Shown here: piece after piece, positions 26,941 through 36,999 of the stretch
How the letters are laid out: each line of letters starts with the position of its first letter
Position numbering within the stretch: position 1 is the first letter of the stretch
Source: CAZHFW01 sp964531675
GTDB lineage: Bacteria > Planctomycetota > Phycisphaerae > Phycisphaerales > UBA1924
Reading direction: 5' to 3'
Length of the DNA stretch: 62,630 bases
Assembly (NCBI GenBank): GCA_964531675.1
Contig: CAZHFW010000024.1
Span: 1 to 62,630, forward strand
Translations under genes and position numbers: made by a program
The notes under the pieces: generated by a model
Databases searched by the model: none
Seen by the model: the letters and a program-made list of their open reading frames with translations, nothing else
What the model was told of the DNA's origin: nothing

Positions 26941-27323
26941 ACACGGAGCAGATGCCTGACTTCGAAGATCGCCCGCTGGAGGATGCGCTGCGCGAGGCGA
27001 TGCTGGGGACGGATGCCGGGCGTCCCGAGGGCTTCCTGGGCGAGGTTCGGCGCCGTCGTCGGGTGCGGATCGCGCAGCGCGTGGTGTTCTCGGGCTCAGG
27101 GCTGGGAGCGGTGCTGGCGCTGGTGGTCTGGATTGCGGGCACGCCCCAGAACTCGGAGCGTGGGCCGGGGGTGACGCCGGGGGCGGTGAGCCTGCTCGAC
27201 GTGGGCGCGCACAGCTCGGACAGGATTTCGCCCGCATCGCCCGGGGGGCGGGTGCGGGGCGCGGTTCCCCGGGCGGGCATGGGTCCGGAAGCTGCGGCTG
27301 CGGCGTCGCTGATCGAACTCTGA
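26937..27323 (+). CDS. Small single-TM protein, probable regulatory partner of the sigma factor
   Basis: 128 residues, ATGA overlap with the sigma gene. An acidic N-terminal helix (PDFEDRPLEDALREAML) is followed by a basic stretch (GEVRRRRRVRIAQR), one TM helix (about 40-58) and a short outer tail. The layout fits a membrane-tethered anti-sigma factor, but there is no HxxxCxxC zinc motif, so the function is inferred from position and topology only. Confidence 0.6.
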   Translation: MNTEQMPDFEDRPLEDALREAMLGTDAGRPEGFLGEVRRRRRVRIAQRVVFSGSGLGAVLALVVWIAGTPQNSERGPGVTPGAVSLLDVGAHSSDRISPASPGGRVRGAVPRAGMGPEAAAAASLIEL

Positions 27324-27415
27324 GGCGCGCGTTTGCGGGATGGGACGGTCTGAAAGTTGCTGATTCTGTCCGGTGGGCTCGGGATCGCGGGGGCTTTTTC
27401 CGATGGTCAGGGACC

Positions 27416-27793
27416 ATGGAATCAGGCCCCGAACCGCTGAAGTTTGTTCCGGAATCCGACGCGTCGCAGCGCCGCCGTCACGGTCGTGTGCGGACCGAGG
27501 ATGTGCTCTCCACCGTTGGACAGGTCCTGGACCTGTCGGCCTCGGGGATGAGGATCCGCTGCGGGCGGCGCACGCCCGAGGTGGGCACGATGATGGAGGT
27601 CGGGATCCAGGGCGTGGACGGACCTTTCCTGGTCCGTGCCAAGATCGTGTGGGTGACCCGCCGGGGCGTGCTGACCTCGGAGGCGGGTTTGGAGTTTGAA
27701 GGCCCCGACGAGTCGATCAAGGCCCAGCTTTCGCTTCTGGCGAGGCAGGCGGTCGCGGGGGCGACGCTCTTCAAGTTCAAGGCAGCGGCCTGA
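27416..27793 (+). CDS. PilZ-domain protein (c-di-GMP receptor type)
   Basis: 125 residues from ATG 27416. It carries both PilZ signature elements: the Arg pair R-x3-R in RRRHGRVRTED (about 19-29) and DLSASGMRIR (D-x-S-x-x-G, about 39-48), followed by beta strands ending GLEFEGPD. These residues bind cyclic di-GMP in PilZ proteins. A single free-standing domain, so it probably works by binding another protein. An intrinsic terminator follows. Confidence 0.85.
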   Translation: MESGPEPLKFVPESDASQRRRHGRVRTEDVLSTVGQVLDLSASGMRIRCGRRTPEVGTMMEVGIQGVDGPFLVRAKIVWVTRRGVLTSEAGLEFEGPDESIKAQLSLLARQAVAGATLFKFKAAA

Positions 27794-27831
27794 GCCTGGG
27801 GCACGAGCCGGATCCAATCCTAACGGGCGCA

Positions 27832-27858
27832 TAAGCCGGAGAAAATCTCCGGCTTTTT
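27832..27858 (+). terminator. Intrinsic terminator after the PilZ gene
   Basis: Stem GCCGGAGA with TCTCCGGC (27835-27842, 27846-27853), loop AAA, then TTTTT. 41 bp after the PilZ stop. Confidence 0.9.
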
Positions 27859-27962
27859 GCATGGAACCCCCGGGGGGCTGACATTCTCTTGGTCGGCTCG
27901 CGCAGGGCCTCAGGGGCAAGGTCGCGTCATGCGCGGCAACTTCGCACCCTGAGGGATTCTCC

Positions 27963-29114
27963 ATGCTGCGTGCTTGTTCTCCGTGTGTTGCTGGCGTTCG
28001 TGTGTGCGGTGGCCCGGGCTTGCGTCTCGGGCTGGTTCTCGCGCTGGCGAGTCTGGTGTTCCCGTTCTCGGCGCGGGCGCTGGGGCCACTGAATCCGCCG
28101 GCGGGGCCGATTGCGCCCACGCCCGGGCCTGAGCCGCGGACGCCTTTGAGCGCGGTCAACACGCCCGGCGACAGCCAGTACGTTTACCGGATCACCCAAT
28201 CAGGGTCGTATTACCTGACGGGCAACATCGAGGCCACGGGGTCGCGCGGCGGGGTGGCGATTCTGGCGGACAACGTCACCCTCGATCTGAACGGGTTCAC
28301 GATCAACGGGGCGGCGACGACGGGATTTCCGTCCGGGGTGACGCCAGCGAACTCCGCGCGGCGCGGTTTGGTCGTGCGGAATGGGAGCATCAACAACTTC
28401 CCCGGTTATGGCATCTTCGGGAATCTGCGGGAGAGCCGGTTTGAGCACCTGAGCTTCTCCGGGAACAAGAGCGGCTCGCTCGAGCTTTTCCAGGCGCAAA
28501 GCTGCGTTGCGTCGCATGTGACGGTGATCACCACGACGGGCGAGGTGGGAATCCAGCTCGGAGACAACAGCCTGATCGAATCGTGCGTGGTCGATGGCGC
28601 GTTCACCGGGATCAACGCGGGGATGAACTGCATCATCCGGTCGTGCGTCGCGATGAATCAGGTCGGGACCGCGATCTCGATCGGCGGCGGCCTGGTCGAA
28701 GGCTGCTCGGTCAGCATGACGACGGGCACGAGCTCGTTCAACAACGCGGGGATCTCGGCGGGAACCATCTCCGTCGTGCGCGGATGCACGGTCCGGAGCG
28801 TGGCGTCTGCGGGTGTGTTCATCTCGGGGGATGGCGTGATCGAGGATTGCGTGATCGAGAACTGCGGCAAGGGGATCGCGTCCAGTCAGTTCTCGGGCGG
28901 ACGCGTGCGGATCGAAGGCAACGATGTCAACGACTCCATGACGATGGCGATCGATCTGCCGTCTGGGAAGCACATCGTGGTCGGGAATCGCTTGCGCGGG
29001 AATACCTCAAACCTCAATGCTGGACCCGCGGTGGTCTTCGGGGAGCTGGTGAACTGCGGGCCCGGACCGCTTCCCGCAGCGGCGGCCAACCCCACGGCCA
29101 ATCTGGTGTGGTGA
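27963..29114 (+). CDS. Secreted right-handed beta-helix protein
   Basis: 383 residues from ATG 27963 with GAGGG upstream. A long signal peptide (hydrophobic about 20-40, ending SARA) precedes VYRITQSGSYYLTGNI and LADNVTLDLNGFTING, the usual entry into a parallel beta-helix. Repeated rungs follow with I(I/E)(S/D)CVV, G(I/V).(I/A)G and N.I..C spacing (about 95-360), as in pectate-lyase-like PbH1 repeats. No catalytic Asp/Lys set is evident, so it is more likely a surface or adhesion protein than an enzyme. Confidence 0.8.
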   Translation: MLRACSPCVAGVRVCGGPGLRLGLVLALASLVFPFSARALGPLNPPAGPIAPTPGPEPRTPLSAVNTPGDSQYVYRITQSGSYYLTGNIEATGSRGGVAILADNVTLDLNGFTINGAATTGFPSGVTPANSARRGLVVRNGSINNFPGYGIFGNLRESRFEHLSFSGNKSGSLELFQAQSCVASHVTVITTTGEVGIQLGDNSLIESCVVDGAFTGINAGMNCIIRSCVAMNQVGTAISIGGGLVEGCSVSMTTGTSSFNNAGISAGTISVVRGCTVRSVASAGVFISGDGVIEDCVIENCGKGIASSQFSGGRVRIEGNDVNDSMTMAIDLPSGKHIVVGNRLRGNTSNLNAGPAVVFGELVNCGPGPLPAAAANPTANLVW

Positions 29115-29231
29115 GTCCGGCGGGAAGGCGGTTCGGCAAGGACTACCGGAGAATCGGTTAGGATCGCAAACTCACGCAGACGGGGTGCGGCGTCGCGCCC
29201 CGTCTGTGCACACTTGCGGTCCGGGGGATCC

Positions 29232-29741
29232 ATGTCGGCGCTGCTCAAGCACGTGATCTTGTCCCAGTTCGACGCGTCCTTGCTCATGCTCCGCGACTGC
29301 ATCAAGCGGTGCCCTGATGCGCACTGGGGCATGCCCATCGGGAAGTACCCCTTCTGGCAGGTCGCGTATCACACGCTGTGCTTCGGCGAGTGGTACCTGG
29401 CCAAGGATGGCGCCAAGTGGAAGCCCGATGAGCGGCCCAAGGGGAGGCATCCCAAAGGCATGGCGGAGCTGCGCGACGAGTATCCGAGCCGTGCGTTCAG
29501 CAAGAAGGAACTGCTCGCGTATGTGAATGACTGCCGGAAGTCGCTGGCGGCGCAGGTGAAGTCTGAGACTCCAAGGTCGCTGGCGGGTCCGGGGGGATCG
29601 ACGTGGCTGAAGGTGTCGCGTGCGGAGCTTTACGTGTACAACCTGAGGCACATTCAGCATCATGTCGGGCAGTTGAGCGCGGCGCTGCGACGTGTGGATG
29701 AGCGGCCGCGGTGGATCAGCGTGGGCGGATCGACGCGGTAG
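29232..29741 (+). CDS. DinB-superfamily protein
   Basis: 169 residues from ATG 29232, chosen over upstream 29214. DinB fold: WQVAYHTLCFGEWYL supplies the helix 2 His and LRHIQHHVGQLSAALRR the HxxxH pair of the last helix. Third DinB-type protein within 6 kb. An AlkD-like gene follows 27 bp later in the same direction. Confidence 0.8.
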   Translation: MSALLKHVILSQFDASLLMLRDCIKRCPDAHWGMPIGKYPFWQVAYHTLCFGEWYLAKDGAKWKPDERPKGRHPKGMAELRDEYPSRAFSKKELLAYVNDCRKSLAAQVKSETPRSLAGPGGSTWLKVSRAELYVYNLRHIQHHVGQLSAALRRVDERPRWISVGGSTR

Positions 29742-29768
29742 GCTGGATGGGTGCTTCCGGAGGTGGCC

Positions 29769-30404
29769 ATGGCGGCGATCGCGGACGTGCGGGCCAAGGC
29801 GAGGGAGCGGGCGCGGGGCTTCCGCAAGGACCCGCGCGGGCTTGCGCAGGAGGCGATCACGCTCGCGTTGACCGAGCGGGAGCAGCTCGCGTTCGAGCTT
29901 TGCCGGGCGATGCCTCGCGCGGTGCTCACCATGACCGCACCGGAGGTCGAGAAGCTCCTGCCTTCGCTTCACGATTGGAAATCGACGGACTGCTTCGGGA
30001 GCTTCGTCTCCGGGGTCGCGTGGCGCGAGGGCGTTCTGACGGACCGGCACATCGAGAAGTGGGCGAGGTCGCGCGAGCTCTGGACCAGGCGTGCCGCATT
30101 GGTGAGCACGGTGCCGCTCAATCTCAACGCGCGCGGTTCGACCGCTCCCAGGGGCGAGCCCGAACGCACGCTGCGGGTGTGCGCGATGCTTGTGGACGAT
30201 CGCGAGGACCGGATCGTCAAGGCGCTGTCGTGGGCGCTGCGCGTGCTGGCGATGAAGAATCCCGAGTCGGTGCGGGCGTTTGTCGCGGAGCATGAGCCGA
30301 GGCTCGCGGCCCGAGTTCTCCGCGAGACGCGCAACAAGCTCAGGACCGGGCTGAAGAATCCCAGGAAGAGCAAGCCGAAGAGTCGCCGTGCCCGAGCGCG
30401 TTGA
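29769..30404 (+). CDS. DNA alkylation repair enzyme, AlkD-like HEAT protein
   Basis: 211 residues from ATG 29769, with GGAGG eight bases upstream. All-helical, with HEAT-like repeats: HDWKSTDCFGSFV, WARSRELWTRRAALVSTVPL, DREDRIVKALSWALRVLAMK and NPESVRAFVAEHEPRL. These match the AlkD/AlkC-type family, which excises or binds alkylated bases by clamping DNA. The C-terminus is strongly basic (KNPRKSKPKSRRARAR). The call rests on the W-x-R-R-A and D-x-x-x-x-V-x-K-A-x-x-W-x-L-R patterns. Confidence 0.75.
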   Translation: MAAIADVRAKARERARGFRKDPRGLAQEAITLALTEREQLAFELCRAMPRAVLTMTAPEVEKLLPSLHDWKSTDCFGSFVSGVAWREGVLTDRHIEKWARSRELWTRRAALVSTVPLNLNARGSTAPRGEPERTLRVCAMLVDDREDRIVKALSWALRVLAMKNPESVRAFVAEHEPRLAARVLRETRNKLRTGLKNPRKSKPKSRRARAR

Positions 30405-30434
30405 TGCGGGGCCTTGATGCAGGAGGTTCACGAG

Positions 30435-31022
30435 ATGGATCCGACGTCGTTCGATCCCTTCGACATCATGCTCAAGCACGATCGCTGGGCGACCAGGCGG
30501 GTGCTGGAGGCTTGCACGCCGTTGAAGCCCGAGCAGTTCACCAGGCGATTCGAAATGGGCTTTGGGAGCCTGCACGACACGATCACGCATGTGATCGCGG
30601 CGATGCGGCGCTGGCACGACCGGCTCGCGGAGGTCAGGCTCCGGCCCTCGATCGACCGACCTCTCTCGGGAGGCGAGCCCGGCGATGTGGGCTATCAGGT
30701 GCGGACCGCCGCGGAACTGCTCGTGCTTCACGAGGAGGCCTCGGAGCAGTTCGCGGCGTGCGCCAAGGCTTGTGTCGCGCCCGGCGGCAAGGGCCTGGCG
30801 TCGGTCATCCACATGAAGTTCGGTGACAAGCCCTATTCGTTCACGCGCGGCGCGGTGTTCGTGCATGTCACGACCCACGGCATGCACCATCGTGCCCAGT
30901 GCCTGAACATGCTCAGGCAGATCGGCGTGTATTCCGTGGAGGATCTGCCGGAGCTTGCGGTGGTGGACTGGCAGGCGGAGGTCGAGACGGGGCAGGCAGC
31001 GGTTTGGAAGGCTCCGGGCTGA
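30435..31022 (+). CDS. DinB-superfamily protein
   Basis: 195 residues from ATG 30435; AGGAGG lies eight bases upstream and decides the start. DinB features: HDRWATRRVLEACTPLKPEQF at the N-terminus, GSLHDTITHVIAAMRRWHDRL in helix 2 and HVTTHGMHHRAQCLNMLRQIG in the last helix (His metal ligands). Fourth DinB-type protein of the region, directly after the AlkD-like gene. Confidence 0.85.
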   Translation: MDPTSFDPFDIMLKHDRWATRRVLEACTPLKPEQFTRRFEMGFGSLHDTITHVIAAMRRWHDRLAEVRLRPSIDRPLSGGEPGDVGYQVRTAAELLVLHEEASEQFAACAKACVAPGGKGLASVIHMKFGDKPYSFTRGAVFVHVTTHGMHHRAQCLNMLRQIGVYSVEDLPELAVVDWQAEVETGQAAVWKAPG

Positions 31023-31072
31023 GCGGGAGACCCGGGAAATCCCGAGCGGAAGCACGCTCCTAGACTTTCGCC

Positions 31073-31157
31073 GCTTCGGGGCGCAGCGGCCGGCGTGGCC
31101 GTGTGCTGAGATGCACCCGTAGAACCTGATCCGGTTCGCACCGGCGGAGGGAAAGCA
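31073..31157 (+). promoter_or_regulatory. TPP riboswitch (THI element) upstream of thiC
   Basis: The conserved aptamer sequences are present in order: CTGAGATGCACCC (pyrimidine-sensing loop) and GAACCTGATCCGG, then the 3' strand ACCGGCGGAGGGAA. The outer helix pairs GCTTC near 31073 with GAAAGC near 31151. The GGAGGG that would serve as ribosome binding site for thiC (31146-31151) lies within the aptamer's own 3' strand, nine bases before ATG 31160. Ligand binding should therefore block translation directly. No terminator hairpin lies between aptamer and start. Confidence 0.95.
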
Positions 31158-31159
31158 GG

Positions 31160-33148
<1,989 letters not shown>

Positions 33149-33171
33149 GTCCGGCAGAGCGTCTCTCGCAC

Positions 33172-33265
33172 GAGCCCGAAGCGCAAGCGAGGGAATGTCC
33201 TCCCAAGGAGCCCAACGCGCAAGCGAGGGAAGTGCTTTCTCACGAGCCCGAAGCGCAAGCGAGGG
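33172..33265. repeat. Three copies of a 22-bp repeat after thiC
   Basis: The unit GAGCCCGAAGCGCAAGCGAG occurs at 33172-33193, 33208-33229 (two changes) and 33244-33265, spaced exactly 36 bp apart. One frame reads EPEAQARE, a string often seen in spurious planctomycete ORFs, so it looks like a genome-wide intergenic repeat rather than a gene. Confidence 0.85.
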
Positions 33266-33358
33266 GACTTCCGACTCACCTGGCTCGTCTCAAAGAGCTC
33301 GAAACTCCCCGCGGGATCGCAAGGATTCGGAATGGTGTGGGTGGGGCGTGTGGGTTGG

Positions 33359-33432
33359 ACCCTGAGCTTGCGCTCAGGGCTCGTTGGCTTTGGGAGGGTC
33401 GTTGCCTTTGGGAGATTCGTTGGCTTTGGGAG
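33359..33432. repeat. Hairpin plus 18-bp tandem repeat before the VOC gene
   Basis: A hairpin CCCTGAGC-TTGC-GCTCAGGG (33359-33378) is followed by three copies of a 16-mer TCGTTGGCTTTGGGAG with period 18 (33381, 33399, 33417; one change in the middle copy). The last copy ends ten bases before ATG 33442, and its GGGAG could act as the ribosome binding site of the VOC gene. Confidence 0.8.
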
Positions 33433-33441
33433 ACTGGTCGC

Positions 33442-33828
33442 ATGCCTCAGAATCTTGCTCTGGTCACGCTCACGGTTCGCGACTATGACGAGGCGATCGC
33501 GTTTTACGTCAACACGCTCGGCTTCACGCTCGCGGAGGACTCCGATCGCGGAGGCGGGAAGCGTTGGGTGCGGGTTGTGCCTCCGGGCTCGAATGGCTGT
33601 GGATTGCTCCTGGCCAAGGCTGTCACGCCCGAGCAGAGCGCGAGCGTCGGGAATCAGACCGGCGGGCGCGTGTTCCTGTTCCTGCACACCGACGACTTCG
33701 CCCGCGATTACGCCGCGCTGCGATCACGCGGCGTGAAGTTCGTGCGCGAGCCTGTGACGCAGGCCTACGGCACGGTCGCGGTCTTTGAGGACCTCTACGG
33801 CAATCGCTTCGATCTCATCGGACCCTGA
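33442..33828 (+). CDS. Glyoxalase/VOC-family protein
   Basis: 128 residues from ATG 33442. Paired beta-alpha-beta-beta-beta units: LALVTLTVRDYDEAIAFYVNTLGF and GGRVFLFLHTDDFARDYAALRSRGVKF, ending with VAVFEDLYGNRFDLIGP. These are typical of the short VOC proteins (glyoxalase I, bleomycin resistance and dioxygenase relatives). The terminal E in FEDLYGNRFDL is the usual metal-ligand area. Substrate unknown. Preceded by intergenic repeats that may supply its ribosome binding site. Confidence 0.85.
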   Translation: MPQNLALVTLTVRDYDEAIAFYVNTLGFTLAEDSDRGGGKRWVRVVPPGSNGCGLLLAKAVTPEQSASVGNQTGGRVFLFLHTDDFARDYAALRSRGVKFVREPVTQAYGTVAVFEDLYGNRFDLIGP

Positions 33829-33855
33829 ACGCGACCGGTCATGCGTGCTGGAATG

Positions 33856-33891
33856 AAAAACCTCCCGCGTCGCAGGAGACCAGGCGGGAGG
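33856..33891 (-). terminator. Intrinsic terminator of the leftward LuxR gene
   Basis: Stem CCTCCCGC with GCGGGAGG (33861-33868, 33884-33891). Read leftward, the stem is followed by TTTTTC. It ends the LuxR gene at 33915. Confidence 0.85.
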
Positions 33892-33914
33892 CTCGGGAGA
33901 GGGCGCGGGGTTGG

Positions 33915-34766
33915 TCAGTGCGACTGGCCGGGCGGGTGCAGCGTGATCGCGGGGTGCGTCTGCACCACGGGCGAGGACTGCATCGGCTCGGGCTTGGGGG
34001 TCGCGATCGGCGTGTGGGGCTTGCCGGTGGCCGCGGCGACCAGGGCGCCGCGCGTCGAGAGCCCGGTCTTGCGATGGATCGACTTGAGGTGGTCGTGGAT
34101 CGTGTGCGGCGAGCGTCCGAGCGACTCGGCGATCTCACGCACCGTCTGTCCGAGCGTGATCAGGTCGAGGACCTCGGACTCCTTGCTCGAGAGCCATTCG
34201 ATCGGGCGGTGATCGGCGGGCACCAGGTGCTGCGCGGCGCGGCTGATGAAGCCGACGATCGCGTCCATCGCGCGGAGTTCGGACTCCGAGCCTGAATCGG
34301 TGGCGGCCTCGGTCTGCCTCCAGTGGCGCAGGATCAGGCCGACAGGCCCGGCGCTGGCGCTGCTGGCGACGATCACGCGGCCGGCGGGCAGGCCCGCCTC
34401 GGCGAAGGGATGGCTGTGGGGGCTGTGCCAGTCCACGTAGCGGGCGCTGAGCGCGGGCGTGAAGTCGTCCTCGTAGCGTGCGGAGGCGGAGGTCGCGAAG
34501 AGGCGCGACTGGATCGCGGAGAAGGCCGAGGAGCAGCCTGCGCCGACATGGAGGACCACGCGCGTCTGGCGATCGATGATGGTGACGGTGGTGGCACGCG
34601 TGCCGCCAGCAGCGTTGATCGCATGGGCGGCGCGATTGCCCCAATCCGAGACCGCGATCAGCGGCAGGTGGGCCGCAGCGGCGATCACTTTGCCGAAGGT
34701 CGCCAGGTCACCGAGTTCTGTGGAGGGGGTCAGCACCATGTTCGCGTTATTCACGAGATCGACCAT
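33915..34766 (-). CDS. LuxR-family transcriptional regulator
   Basis: 283 residues. The C-terminal HTH is LSSKESEVLDLITLGQTVREIAESLGRSPHTIHDHLKSIHRKTGL (about 195-240), the GerE/LuxR type. The N-terminal about 170 residues (LPLIAVSDWG, TVTIIDRQTRVVLHVGAG) look like a sensory alpha/beta domain; no phosphoacceptor Asp in a receiver setting is visible. A Pro-rich tail follows the HTH. Divergent from the three tandem PAS-LuxR genes at 34992-37683, so it may control them; position only. Confidence 0.8.
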   Translation of the reverse strand: MVDLVNNANMVLTPSTELGDLATFGKVIAAAAHLPLIAVSDWGNRAAHAINAAGGTRATTVTIIDRQTRVVLHVGAGCSSAFSAIQSRLFATSASARYEDDFTPALSARYVDWHSPHSHPFAEAGLPAGRVIVASSASAGPVGLILRHWRQTEAATDSGSESELRAMDAIVGFISRAAQHLVPADHRPIEWLSSKESEVLDLITLGQTVREIAESLGRSPHTIHDHLKSIHRKTGLSTRGALVAAATGKPHTPIATPKPEPMQSSPVVQTHPAITLHPPGQSH

Positions 34767-34936
34767 GATCGAAGGATCGGCCCCAAACTAGGGAGTTCAA
34801 CATCCGGAGATCGGATCGCATGCAGGTTCGTCAGTTGTCGGGAAGCTTCTGGATTGAAAGCACCAGTTCTGGTGATCCCTTCGTGCCCCGTTTGACGGAT
34901 ATTTCAAAAACCATCGATGCGATCGGCCGAACAGGG

Positions 34937-34965
34937 TTGACCCGCCCCAGGGTCTTCCCTATTTA
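34937..34965 (+). promoter_or_regulatory. Possible sigma-70 promoter of the first PAS-LuxR gene
   Basis: TTGACC at 34937-34942, a 17-bp spacer, then TATTTA at 34960-34965. This would start transcription about 20 bases before ATG 34992 and include the GGAGG at 34979. The -10 match is weak. Confidence 0.35.
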
Positions 34966-34991
34966 TGGTGAGTCGATCGGAGGCATGCAGT

Positions 34992-35642
34992 ATGCCCGAT
35001 GCGCTCGTCGCCGTCAACCTTGCTCCGCACGTCGAGCTTCCTGCGACGTTCTTTGATCGCAGTTCCACGGCGATGGCTCTCCTCAGAGAGGACGGGCTGC
35101 TCCTTTATCGGAACCCAGCAGCTGAGCGGCTCTTCGGCACGCCGGTCGGATTGGACACGCTCGTCGGTCGGAATATCCAGGAGTGGGGCCCGCCCGGCTT
35201 TGCTCAAGAGCGCATCGCGCTGCTGCGTCGTCTTGCAGAAACGGAGCAGGACGGCCTCGTGCGCGACATCTGGGAAGGCGAGCAGATTCTGACGCATCTG
35301 CGACTGCTTCCCAGAGGCAAGACGGAGGAGTTGCGGCGCTTCCTGACGGTGCACGAGCGTGTGCACGGGCCGCTCAAGCCAGGCGATTTTCCCAACGTCG
35401 TGTTTCACGAGGGGCGTGTGCAGGACCTCGGTCCGCTGGCGCTGCTCTCGCCGCGCGAGCTCGAAGTGCTGGCGCTGGTCGGCGAGGGAATGACCGCGGC
35501 GCAGATCGCCGCTCGGATCCATCGGACCGAAGAGACGGTCAACACGCACAAGGCGGCGCTGCTGCGCAAGCTCGGCTGTCAGAACGCGACGCAGCTGGCC
35601 CTGGTCGCGTACCGGGCGGGGCTGAAGTTCAAGGACATGTGA
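34992..35642 (+). CDS. PAS-LuxR regulator, first of three tandem paralogues
   Basis: 216 residues from ATG 34992; GGAGG at 34979-34983 decides this start over ATG 34965. N-terminal PAS-like domain (FFDRSSTAMALLREDGLLLYRNPAAERLFG, about 20-50), a short linker with HERVHGPLKPGDFP, then LuxR HTH LSPRELEVLALVGEGMTAAQIAARIHRTEETVNTHKAALLRKLG (about 150-195). The two downstream genes share this architecture and the HERVHG-type linker. No receiver domain, so the signal is probably sensed by the PAS part. Confidence 0.82.
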   Translation: MPDALVAVNLAPHVELPATFFDRSSTAMALLREDGLLLYRNPAAERLFGTPVGLDTLVGRNIQEWGPPGFAQERIALLRRLAETEQDGLVRDIWEGEQILTHLRLLPRGKTEELRRFLTVHERVHGPLKPGDFPNVVFHEGRVQDLGPLALLSPRELEVLALVGEGMTAAQIAARIHRTEETVNTHKAALLRKLGCQNATQLALVAYRAGLKFKDM

Positions 35643-36093
35643 AGCTGCGTGTGGATTCCCCCGCCTGAAGAGGTGGGATATCCCCCGAAACGGCGGTCCG
35701 ATCCCCCTCATACGGGGGTGATTCTGTGAAAACCACGAATTTGCTCGGCCGGGCGGGCCGATAGCCCGAATCGGGGTATCGTTGGTTGTCGACCGGCTGT
35801 GAAGCTGGGCGAGCAAGCAATCGAAGCTGCGGCACGAAGAAGCGTGACCGGGCTGCTCGGAGGTTTGGACGGGGCGCGACAGCCAAGGGCAACAGCGGGC
35901 GGACTCAGCTCTGCGCGCGGCCCGGATCGCGTCAGCCTGCAGCGGTGTCGTCTTCGGACGCATGGAGCGCGCAGGCTCTGTGGAACACATTTGATGCGGG
36001 CGGTCCTTTGGGACCGTTTGCGTGGCCTATTCACGACGCCTCGTGGACCTTTGGTCCGCGCGTGGCGTCTGGTGGCGATGCCAAGGGGGCAAC
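35643..36093. other. 451-bp intergenic region between PAS-LuxR genes, no convincing gene
   Basis: It holds three CCCCC-bearing boxes in the first 80 bp (near 35657, 35681, 35703). One of these forms a hairpin CCCCC-TCATAC-GGGGG (35703-35718), without a T run. A GGTCC/GGACC hairpin lies near 36003-36015. The open frame from 35799 overlaps the next gene and has no family features. Probably a regulatory leader of the second PAS-LuxR gene. Confidence 0.5.
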
Positions 36094-36780
36094 GTGCTTG
36101 CGACGGCGATGATGGCGGGGGCGATGGGGATCGGAGTCGAGAGCGGACGGCCGGAGGGCGTCAAGCTCGAGGTGCTCGATCACAGCCCGCTGCCGGCGAT
36201 GGTGATCCATGAGGACGGGCAGGTCGTGTACTGCAATCGCGCCATGAGCCAGCGGGGCTCGGTGGTGCTGGCCGAGGGGAAGCTCGAGCCCGGGTATGAC
36301 ATGCGGAAGGACACCTCGCCTTTCGTGCGGGAAAGGCTCGAACTGGCCCGGGATCTGGGGCCCGAGCGTCCGGTGATGGCGGTGCGCAATCTGATCGATG
36401 GCGAGCAGGTGGTGTCCTACATGACGCTGCTCCCGGAGGGCACCTTCGGGCTCAAGCGGGCGGTGCTCGTGATCCAGGAGCGCGTGCATGGCGAGCTCAA
36501 CCGCTCGGACTTCCCGGGCGCGGACTTCCGCGAGCCTTCGCGTCAGTCGCTCGGGGCGCTCAGCGCCCTCTCGCGGCGCGAGCTTGAGGTGCTGGCGCTG
36601 ATCGGCCAGGGGCTGACCGCGGCCCAGATCGCCGAGCGGATTCACCGGTCCGAGGAGACGGTGAACTCACACAAGTCCGCGCTGCTGCGGAAGCTTGGTT
36701 GCAGGAACGCGTCCCAGCTTGCGCTGGTGGCGCACCGCGCCGGGCTCAAGTACGAGGACGGCGCCCGGTTTGTGAACTGA
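36094..36780 (+). CDS. PAS-LuxR regulator, second paralogue
   Basis: 228 residues from GTG 36094, which follows AAGGGGG. The frame extends to GTG 36022, but the shorter start makes the N-terminus match its neighbours in length. PAS-like LEVLDHSPLPAMVIHEDGQVVYCN, linker VIQERVHGELNRSDFPG and HTH LSRRELEVLALIGQGLTAAQIAERIHRSEETVNSHKSALLRKLG. Very similar to the first paralogue across the HTH, so it arose by tandem duplication. Confidence 0.82.
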   Translation: MLATAMMAGAMGIGVESGRPEGVKLEVLDHSPLPAMVIHEDGQVVYCNRAMSQRGSVVLAEGKLEPGYDMRKDTSPFVRERLELARDLGPERPVMAVRNLIDGEQVVSYMTLLPEGTFGLKRAVLVIQERVHGELNRSDFPGADFREPSRQSLGALSALSRRELEVLALIGQGLTAAQIAERIHRSEETVNSHKSALLRKLGCRNASQLALVAHRAGLKYEDGARFVN

Positions 36781-36999
36781 GCGATGGTTCGGGGATGGTT
36801 GATTGCGTCCGAGCTGCGAATCACTCGCAAGAGCGCGGTGTTGAGATTGATAATCGAGCGCAGTGCTGCGCGCTGGAGAAACCCCCGAAAGTGCAGAGGA
36901 TTGCGAGCCTCCAGGCAATGTGGGCCGATTGTCTTGCGATACCCTCGAAACGGAACATAAGGGACATGAGATCCCTGGTCCGGCGAATCGAGGTTGGTC

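Noticed and set aside
35799..36212. Open frame between the first and second PAS-LuxR genes
   Set aside because: It overlaps the second gene in another frame and has no conserved motif.
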